The notes below the pieces were generated by a model. The model saw only the letters and a program-made list of their open reading frames with translations, was not told the DNA's origin and did not search any database. Positions 1 to 3,710 of a DNA stretch of 8,716 bases are shown here, one piece after another (position 1 is the stretch's first letter; every line of letters begins with the position of its first letter). The translations under genes and the position numbers were made by a program. The DNA lies in NCBI GenBank assembly GCA_964549275.1, contig CAZJUP010000032.1, forward strand, positions 1 to 8,716, in the 5' to 3' direction. This DNA is from CAZJUP01 sp964549275. GTDB lineage: Bacteria; Fidelibacterota; Marinisomatia; Marinisomatales; TCS55.

Positions 1-117
1 ACTGAATTTGAGAACCCTGAACCCTTTTTACAGAAAGAATTTTACGCTACCAAAAAAATTATTCTAACTATATTCAGCTATCCCATAAAGGGGTAGGCAA
101 ACCAAAAGGAGAATAAA
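1..117 (+). promoter_or_regulatory. Leader region with small hairpin and strong ribosome binding site
   Basis: This is the upstream region of the first operon. A short hairpin is visible: CTATCCC at 78-84 pairs with GGGGTAG at 90-96 around the loop ATAAA, with one T-G wobble. It is followed by a good Shine-Dalgarno, AAAAGGAG, at about 104-111, seven bases before the ATG at 118. Frame 1 is open from base 1 to a TAG at 94-96, so the tail of an upstream gene cannot be excluded, but its 31 residues resemble nothing I recognise. I could not pick a convincing promoter. Confidence 0.3.
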
Positions 118-405
118 ATGCTATTTCATGCAACCATTACCCATAGTTACCAAACCTTTCATTCACATGATGAAAATAAAAAAGCAAAAGTGATGGAGGC
201 CATTCAAAATGCAGATGAAATTGGATTAAATGTCCATGGGGTTTATGTGGACCCACCGGGACATGCATTTTATATGGTTTTAGAAGCGGATACCATGGAG
301 CAAATTGTCCAATTTTTTGACCCAATGCTGGAATTAGGCGATGCGGACATTCATCCAGTCATGAGTATGCAGGCCGCCCTGGACGCAATTTCAAAAGGAG
401 AATAA
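118..405 (+). CDS. Small DUF3303-like protein (95 aa)
   Basis: This encodes a 95-residue soluble protein with no signal peptide or membrane segment. The opening MLFHATITHS and the predicted alternation of strands and helices resemble the DUF3303-type family of small ferredoxin-like alpha/beta proteins, which commonly begin MLFHV. A hydrophobic strand follows PPGHAFYMVLEAD (about residues 46-58), and the end contains IHPVMSM, matching the family pattern of a C-terminal strand and short helix. No catalytic motif is evident and the biochemical role is unknown. It is the first gene of a three-gene unit; the next ATG begins one base after its stop codon, so the two are very probably co-transcribed. 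The start is fixed by the Shine-Dalgarno AAAAGGAG upstream. Family assignment is from pattern memory and is moderately sure; function is not assigned. Confidence 0.8.
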   Translation: MLFHATITHSYQTFHSHDENKKAKVMEAIQNADEIGLNVHGVYVDPPGHAFYMVLEADTMEQIVQFFDPMLELGDADIHPVMSMQAALDAISKGE

Positions 406-406
406 A

Positions 407-775
407 ATGGATACCAGTTTAGCGCTTACAATCATCGGTGCTGTTTTATTTCTAATCGGGTCTGTATTTAATGCGATACCTGAATTAGCGAATCAAAAAA
501 TAATGGGAGACCTCCATGAAGCTGCTGTAAAACCGGCTGCAGGGATAAGAACCATGACCGGCGCATTTGCGATGGCTTTGGGTATCGTCGCTCTTTACTG
601 CAAAGATCTCCCGTCTGAAGAAGCAGGAACTTTATTAACCGGGTTAGGGATCGGATATGCCGTTCTTTTAGTCACACTCTTTTTAACAAAGGTTCGTTGT
701 TATCTGGATCATTTACCGGTTCCGCCCATGATAATATTTTCAATTTTCATTTTTATAGCGTTTTTCGCATCATAA
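407..775 (+). CDS. Small integral membrane protein with four predicted helices (122 aa)
   Basis: Four hydrophobic stretches are visible at about residues 4-24, 45-65, 73-95 and 104-121, giving a compact four-helix inner-membrane protein with almost no extramembrane domain. The second helix contains GIRTMTGAFAMALGI, a pattern reminiscent of DUF4345-type or similar small four-helix proteins of unknown function, but the match is loose. There are no transporter signatures, heme ligands or redox CxxC pairs; the only cysteines are C65 and C98. Its start is one base after the preceding stop and has its own Shine-Dalgarno (AAAAGGAG, inside the end of the previous gene), so it is translationally tied to that gene. 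The operon context with two small alpha/beta-barrel proteins may hint at detoxification or stress, but that is inference only. Confidence 0.8.
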   Translation: MDTSLALTIIGAVLFLIGSVFNAIPELANQKIMGDLHEAAVKPAAGIRTMTGAFAMALGIVALYCKDLPSEEAGTLLTGLGIGYAVLLVTLFLTKVRCYLDHLPVPPMIIFSIFIFIAFFAS

Positions 776-793
776 ATCCAAAAGGAGATAAGT

Positions 794-1111
794 ATGAGTC
801 AAATCAAATACATTCAAGTCGTGAACTTCAGTTTGGAAGGCATTACCCATGATGACTTTATGGGTGTAGCCAATGAAGTGGCGTCAAACTTTGCAGCCCT
901 GCCGGGACTCATTCAAAAAGTGTGGCTGTCTGATGAGACCAATAACACCTATGGCGGTGTGTATTCTTGGGCATCCAAAGAGGCTTGCGAAGCCTATCGC
1001 GGTGGTGAACTCTATGCCGGCGCTTTGGCAAATAATCCCAATTTCACCAATCTATCTGATAAAGGTTTTGGTGTGTTGGATGATCCAAGCAAAGTCACCC
1101 ATATGAAATAA
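794..1111 (+). CDS. YdhR-like dimeric alpha/beta-barrel protein, putative monooxygenase (105 aa)
   Basis: The protein has the layout of the YdhR / ABM-type ferredoxin-like fold. An N-terminal strand (IKYIQVVNFSLEG) is followed by a helix, then LPGLIQKVWLSDETNNTYGGVYSWASKEACEAY. The latter corresponds to the E. coli YdhR segment with the pattern PGFLWKVWxxxxxxxxxGGIYLFxxxxxA. A C-terminal strand reads GFGVLDDPSKVT. YdhR is called a putative monooxygenase from structural similarity to cofactor-free quinol monooxygenases; its substrate is not known, and I infer none here. The gene begins 18 bases after the membrane-protein stop behind a clear AAAAGGAG site, making it the third member of the operon. 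Its TAA stop overlaps the first palindrome of the downstream intergenic repeat set. Confidence 0.8.
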   Translation: MSQIKYIQVVNFSLEGITHDDFMGVANEVASNFAALPGLIQKVWLSDETNNTYGGVYSWASKEACEAYRGGELYAGALANNPNFTNLSDKGFGVLDDPSKVTHMK

Positions 1112-1127
1112 ACCGTTAAAACGGTTT
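1110..1127. repeat. Short intergenic palindrome, word A (ACCGTTAAAACGGT)
   Basis: AAACCGTT and AACGGTTT pair around AA; physically this is a 7-bp stem with a TAAA loop. It begins inside the stop codon of the YdhR-like gene. The core CGTTAAAACGGT recurs at 2434-2445, just after the fic stop codon. Confidence 0.75.
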
Positions 1128-1141
1128 CCCTTTCCATTCTT

Positions 1142-1177
1142 TTCATTAACCCCCGGCTTAAGCCGGGGGTTAATGAA
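1142..1177. repeat. Perfect 36-bp palindrome, word B (core CCCGGCTTAAGCCGGG)
   Basis: All 36 bases are self-complementary, centred on TTAA between 1159 and 1160. The inner CCCCCGGC/GCCGGGGG arms give an 8-bp GC-rich stem, extended by TTCATTAA/TTAATGAA. In RNA it would form a strong stem with a TTAA loop and could stop transcription of the small-gene operon, although no T-run follows. A degenerate copy, retaining GGCTTAAGCCGGG and GTTAATGA, is at 2494-2514. Confidence 0.85.
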
Positions 1178-1190
1178 TCCAAAATACCCA

Positions 1191-1208
1191 AAACCACTTC
1201 AGTGGTTT
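1191..1208. repeat. Short intergenic palindrome, word C (AACCACTTCAGTGGTT)
   Basis: AAACCACT and AGTGGTTT are inverted around TC. The 16-base core is repeated exactly at 2530-2545 on the other side of fic. Confidence 0.75.
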
Positions 1209-1219
1209 ACTTAATAAAA

Positions 1220-1365
1220 TTGAGCTTTATTTTTAATATATATGATCCATAATTTTGTTTATCGATGGTGATTGACACTTTTTTTAAAATATTGTAGCTC
1301 AACATTAATTATTTAGTAGCTCATACTTCTTGTATATTGAGCTATATTTATCTTATATTTGAGCC
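1220..1365 (+). promoter_or_regulatory. Candidate fic promoter and multi-copy operator (TTGAGCT / TAGCTCA motifs)
   Basis: The 163 bases before fic contain five copies of a heptamer in two orientations: TTGAGCT at 1220-1226, TAGCTCA at 1295-1301 and 1317-1323, TTGAGCT at 1337-1343 and TTGAGCC at 1359-1365. The two forward-facing and the two reverse-facing copies nearest the gene are each spaced 22 bp apart, about two helical turns, around a centre near 1330. A perfect -35-like TTGACA lies at 1272-1277; a -10 at normal spacing would overlap the TAGCTCA copy at 1295. The downstream protein starts with a winged-helix domain, so autoregulation is the obvious inference. Confidence 0.55.
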
Positions 1366-1382
1366 AGAAATAAATTGAACCA

Positions 1383-2426
1383 ATGAATTCTGACCAAATT
1401 AGACAATCTATCCTTGAGTTTGTAAAGGAAAACCCTTCACTTTCGTCAAAAGAAATTCACGATGGAAAGGACTGGGGCATTTCCTATGCAACTTTAAAAC
1501 GCTATCTTACTCAACTCATTTCTGACAATCTGATTGTTACGATTGGACAGGGGCGCGGCAGAAAATATGTTATTTCCCCAACTTATGATTTACTCTATCC
1601 GTTTGAAATAGAATCATATTTTGAAAAAGAAGCGGACGAACGGGAAATCAAATCCCAGTTCAATTTTGAGCTAATTCAAAGGGTTTTGGCAAAGGCTGAC
1701 ATTTTTAGCAATGGTGAAAACCAACATTTAAACGGCCTGCATCAGCAATTTCAGGAAAAGGTTTCACAATTGTCTCCTGCCGCTTACAAAAAGGAAATGG
1801 AAAGACTGGCCATTGATTTGAGTTGGAAATCTTCCCAGATCGAAGGGAATACATATTCTCTCCTGGAAACTGAACGCTTATTAAAAGAAAGGGAAACTGC
1901 CCCAGGAAAAACCAAGGATGAAGCCACGATGCTTTTGAACCACAAGGATGCCATTGATTTCCTAGTAGAAAATCCAACCTATATCGACCCACTGTCAATT
2001 TCCAAAATCGAAGATGTTCACAGTATTCTTGTTAAAGATATGAATATTGATCGCAATATCAGAAAATCTCGTGTGGGAATTTCAGGGACCAATTATACTC
2101 CTTTGGATAATGAATTTCAGATAAAAGATGCGTTGCAGGATATGTGTGCCATTGTGAACCAACGGAAAAATATTTTTGAAAAAGCGTTGCTGTTACTGGT
2201 GTTAATCTCTTACATCCAGCCATTTCAGGATGGAAATAAACGAACAGCCAGAATTATCAGTAATGCTATTTTTATTCACAATCATTACTGCCCTATTTCA
2301 TTTCGGACTATTGATTCAATCGAATACAAAAAAGCAATTTTAGTCTTTTATGAGCAAAATAATATCACTGCTTTCAAGGACATTTTCCTGAACCAATTTG
2401 AATTTGCTGTGAATTCATATTTTTGA
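1383..2426 (+). CDS. Winged-helix Fic-domain protein with His-to-Gln in the catalytic motif
   Basis: The 347-residue protein has an N-terminal winged-helix DNA-binding domain (about residues 1-65, ending GQGRGRKYVIS), a helical linker, and a Fic domain (about 140-330). The class II Fic inhibitory motif [S/T]xxxE[G/N] is present as SSQIEG at 150-155. The Fic motif, normally HPFxDGN(G/K)R, reads QPFQDGNKR at 279-287. Everything is conserved except the catalytic histidine, which is Gln279 (codon CAG, 2217-2219). Canonical Fic enzymes use that His as the base for transferring AMP or related groups to a hydroxyl, so this protein is either inactive in classical AMPylation, works differently, or acts mainly as a regulator. 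No Shine-Dalgarno is evident before the ATG. The gene stands alone, bracketed by repeated palindromes and preceded by an operator-like array. The reading frame is intact and shows no decay. Confidence 0.9.
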   Translation: MNSDQIRQSILEFVKENPSLSSKEIHDGKDWGISYATLKRYLTQLISDNLIVTIGQGRGRKYVISPTYDLLYPFEIESYFEKEADEREIKSQFNFELIQRVLAKADIFSNGENQHLNGLHQQFQEKVSQLSPAAYKKEMERLAIDLSWKSSQIEGNTYSLLETERLLKERETAPGKTKDEATMLLNHKDAIDFLVENPTYIDPLSISKIEDVHSILVKDMNIDRNIRKSRVGISGTNYTPLDNEFQIKDALQDMCAIVNQRKNIFEKALLLLVLISYIQPFQDGNKRTARIISNAIFIHNHYCPISFRTIDSIEYKKAILVFYEQNNITAFKDIFLNQFEFAVNSYF

Positions 2427-2433
2427 TTTATAT

Positions 2434-2445
2434 CGTTAAAACGGT
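2434..2445. repeat. Second copy of palindrome word A
   Basis: CGTTAAAACGGT is identical to 1114-1125. It lies eight bases after the fic stop, just as the first copy abuts the stop of the YdhR-like gene. The left outer arm is shorter here. Confidence 0.65.
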
Positions 2446-2452
2446 CCCTTAT

Positions 2453-2488
2453 AAACCTTACGAAGGTTCCAAACCTTCGTAAGGTTTT
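2453..2488 (+). terminator. Likely terminator: 16-bp stem hairpin of two reciprocal palindromes (word D)
   Basis: AAACCTTACGAAGGTT (2453-2468) and AACCTTCGTAAGGTTT (2472-2487) pair perfectly over 16 bp with the 3-base loop CCA, followed by T and CTATT. It sits 26 bases after the fic stop and is the best Rho-independent terminator candidate for fic. Each half is also nearly palindromic by itself. A further copy of the right half is at 3008-3023. Confidence 0.6.
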
Positions 2489-2493
2489 CTATT

Positions 2494-2514
2494 GGCTTAA
2501 GCCGGGAGTTAATG
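2494..2514. repeat. Degenerate copy of palindrome word B
   Basis: GGCTTAAGCCGGG followed by GTTAATGA matches the right side of the 36-bp palindrome at 1142-1177 with one inserted or changed A at 2507. The left arm is lost beyond GGC, so the strong stem is not retained. Confidence 0.6.
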
Positions 2515-2529
2515 ATGGCACTAATAGAG

Positions 2530-2545
2530 AACCACTTCAGTGGTT
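2530..2545. repeat. Second copy of palindrome word C
   Basis: AACCACTTCAGTGGTT is an exact 16-base copy of 1192-1207, in the same relative order (A, B, C) as on the left side of fic. Confidence 0.7.
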
Positions 2546-2575
2546 TCCCATTTTGTTTTCACGCCATTCAAAATG

Positions 2576-2642
2576 TTTTTTTTAAAAAAAAAAAATTTTA
2601 TATTAGGATTCCCCTTGGGGAATTAATCAAACCAAAAGGAAG
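2576..2642 (+). promoter_or_regulatory. A/T tract, possible -10, palindrome and ribosome binding site before the tautomerase
   Basis: T8A12T4 at 2576-2599 forms a rigid A/T tract that may act as an UP-like or bent element. TATATT at 2599-2604 could be a -10, with no clear -35. ATTCCCC (2608-2614) and GGGGAAT (2617-2623) are inverted around TT, another short palindrome in the leader. AAAAGGAAG (about 2634-2642) is the Shine-Dalgarno for the ATG at 2650. Confidence 0.4.
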
Positions 2643-2649
2643 AGTACAG

Positions 2650-2841
2650 ATGCCATTTACAACAATAAGAGTGATTGAAAAAGTATTTACTGACGAGCAA
2701 AAAAAACAAATGCTTGAAAATGTAACCGAAGCATTGGTTGAAGTCTGTGGAGAGAAAACCATACAAGGACAATGGGTGACCATTGAAGAAGTCAAAAAGG
2801 GAGACTGGGCAATTGGGGGTCAAATAGCCAATCCTAAATAA
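2650..2841 (+). CDS. 4-oxalocrotonate-tautomerase-like protein (63 aa)
   Basis: The protein is a member of the 4-oxalocrotonate tautomerase superfamily: about 62 residues after Met removal, Pro1 directly after the initiator, a beta-alpha-beta fold, and the family ending (IEEVKKGDWAIGGQIANPK) close to the classical KGxxGIGGxLAS end. Family members use the N-terminal proline as acid/base catalyst in small hexamers. The frame stays open upstream to 2512, but only initiation at 2650 exposes the proline, and AAAAGGAAG sits at the right distance. Pro1 is present, but the two arginines that bind substrate in 4-oxalocrotonate tautomerase (R11 and R39) align with hydrophobic residues (V11 or F12, and W41). 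Classical 4-oxalocrotonate tautomerase activity is therefore doubtful and the substrate unknown. It appears to be a single-gene unit ending in a weak hairpin. Confidence 0.85.
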   Translation: MPFTTIRVIEKVFTDEQKKQMLENVTEALVEVCGEKTIQGQWVTIEEVKKGDWAIGGQIANPK

Positions 2842-2848
2842 TTGTAAT

Positions 2849-2872
2849 TGTTAACCATTCAAAAGGTTAACA
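2849..2872. terminator. Weak hairpin after the tautomerase gene
   Basis: TGTTAACC (2849-2856) and GGTTAACA (2865-2872) form an 8-bp stem with an 8-base loop. There is no T-run, so it is at most a weak terminator. It lies between the tautomerase stop and the end of the oppositely oriented dehydrogenase fragment, where it could act on both strands. Confidence 0.35.
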
Positions 2873-2876
2873 CAAA

Positions 2877-3005
2877 TCAAGAATCGTAGGCAGCCATCCC
2901 CGTTTCTTGCTGGCCTATGATGAGCGTATGCATCTCGTGGGTCCCTTCATAAGTATAGACCGACTCAATATTGGCCATGTGGCGGATGGGCGAATAATCT
3001 TCTGT
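2877..3005 (-). pseudogene. C-terminal fragment of a glutaryl-CoA dehydrogenase gene
   Basis: On the minus strand this reads 42 codons plus TGA, from TEDYSPIRHMANIE through YEGTHEMH to GMAAYDS. It is the same C-terminus as the intact dehydrogenase whose gene ends at 3711. The DNA match to 3715-3839 is 114 of 125 bases by my alignment, with no gaps and a fixed offset of 834. The fragment includes the catalytic Glu of YEGTH but lacks everything before it, so it cannot encode an enzyme. Five of the eleven differences are synonymous, and the other six fall in one three-codon block (SPI here, PIM in the intact gene). Homology stops at 3005, and a palindrome copy begins at 3008. The fragment is best read as a leftover tail from insertion or replacement involving the higBA cassette. 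Confidence 0.85.
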
Positions 3006-3007
3006 TT

Positions 3008-3023
3008 CAAACCTTCGTAAGGT
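3008..3023. repeat. Third copy of palindrome word D at the cassette boundary
   Basis: CAAACCTTCGTAAGGT is identical to 2470-2485 in the post-fic hairpin. It lies between the broken end of the dehydrogenase fragment (3005) and the stop codon of higA (3026), exactly at the junction. Confidence 0.65.
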
Positions 3024-3025
3024 GA

Positions 3026-3328
3026 TTAAACAACTACCGGATCTGATATGACAGCTTTTGGTAATTTTTTCAGATTTTTCCCAGCAATATACAAATCCAT
3101 GGCTTTTTGAGCATTTAGCCAGAATTCTGCTGTAGTGTTAAATGTCGCTGCTAATTTTAAAGCCATGACCGCACTTAATCCGCTTCGTTCATTCACAAGC
3201 CGGTTGACTACTTTAATATCGCACCCCACATGGTCAGCCAGTTGCTTTTGACTCATTTTCAAAGGAGCCAAATATTCATCTTTTAAAATTTCACCAACGG
3301 ATGTCGGTTTTCTTTGAATTTGAATCAT
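3026..3328 (-). CDS. higA: HigA-family antitoxin
   Basis: The 100-residue protein has the HigA/VapI signature. PTSVGEILKDEYLAPLKMSQKQLADHVGC (from residue 8) opens the helix-turn-helix domain, with the HTH at about residues 25-46. The conserved MALKLAATFNTTAEFWLNAQKAMDLY follows at about 55-80. HigA neutralises the HigB mRNA interferase by direct binding and represses the operon. The ATG at 3328 has AAGGA at good spacing and lies 19 bp after the toxin stop, giving the toxin-first order typical of higBA. The stop codon is three bases from the palindrome at the cassette edge, so the cassette boundary is tight. No truncation is seen. The assignment is strong. Confidence 0.93.
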   Translation of the reverse strand: MIQIQRKPTSVGEILKDEYLAPLKMSQKQLADHVGCDIKVVNRLVNERSGLSAVMALKLAATFNTTAEFWLNAQKAMDLYIAGKNLKKLPKAVISDPVVV

Positions 3329-3347
3329 AATTTTTTCCTTTTATTAA

Positions 3348-3641
3348 TTAATGATTATCAATAATTGCCACTTTATAAGGACCAAGCGAATTCCACTTAA
3401 AAATAATTCGCCATTGATTATTTATTCTGATACTATACCAACCTTCCCATTTCCCCTTTAATAGTTCTAAACGATTGGATGGCGGCGATTTCAGATCAGA
3501 AAGAATATTAGCATAGTGCATCATATCTAATTTTCGTTTTGCAATTTTCGTAAGATTTTTCCATCCAACTTTTTTCCTCACAATTCCAAAAACATAAAAT
3601 GTTTCTGTATTCTTGTCTGAAAAGGATTGAATCACTATCAA
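3348..3641 (-). CDS. higB: HigB-family toxin (RelE-like mRNA interferase)
   Basis: The 97-residue protein matches the HigB 'plasmid maintenance killer' branch of the RelE/ParE fold. It begins IQSFSDKNTETFY, has a helical middle, and then LKGKWEGWYSIRINNQWRIIFKW (about 61-83), ending DNH. In the family the conserved W(R)I strand and the terminal aromatic/His segment belong to the active site for ribosome-dependent mRNA cleavage. No ATG is available: the start is TTG at 3641, with AAGG six bases upstream, or GTG at 3635. The TTG is favoured by spacing. The toxin precedes its antitoxin by 19 bp. The pair lies directly downstream of and co-directional with the dehydrogenase gene, and is bracketed by two copies of that gene's 3' end. 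Confidence 0.9.
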   Translation of the reverse strand: MIVIQSFSDKNTETFYVFGIVRKKVGWKNLTKIAKRKLDMMHYANILSDLKSPPSNRLELLKGKWEGWYSIRINNQWRIIFKWNSLGPYKVAIIDNH

Positions 3642-3647
3642 AAATTA

Positions 3648-3697
3648 CCTTGTATAGGTATACCCGAACAAGGGATATATTCTTTCAGTCGGGTATA
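3648..3697 (-). promoter_or_regulatory. Candidate higBA operator/promoter with nested inverted repeats
   Basis: Between the dehydrogenase stop and higB lie a perfect 9-bp inverted repeat (TATACCCGA at 3659-3667, TCGGGTATA at 3689-3697, 21-base spacer), a second pair (CCTTGT at 3648-3653, ACAAGG at 3668-3673) and the palindrome GGTATACC at 3657-3664. This is the expected position and style of an operator bound by HigA. The 9-bp pair could alternatively form a hairpin in the dehydrogenase transcript. Confidence 0.6.
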
Positions 3698-3710
3698 AAG
3701 ATATTTATAA

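Noticed and set aside
1..96. Possible C-terminal end of an upstream gene in frame 1
   Set aside because: It has only 31 codons, no recognisable family, and frame 2 is open for 21 codons too, so coding is not established.
1012..1197. Minus-strand open frame across the YdhR-like gene end and the palindrome
   Set aside because: It is antisense to a real gene, its N-terminal residues are encoded by palindromic repeats, and the product has no recognisable pattern.
1110..2545. CRISPR array or insertion sequence around fic
   Set aside because: The repeats are different short palindromes rather than one repeat with spacers, and there is no transposase or target-site duplication.
2512..2649. N-terminal extension of the tautomerase frame up to 2512
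   Set aside because: It would bury the catalytic proline, runs through palindromes and a poly-A tract, and a good Shine-Dalgarno supports the ATG at 2650.
2877..3710. Integron or phage-type attachment site for the higBA cassette
   Set aside because: No integrase, recombinase or attC-like structure is present; the bracketing repeats are protein-coding tails, so only the duplication is claimed.
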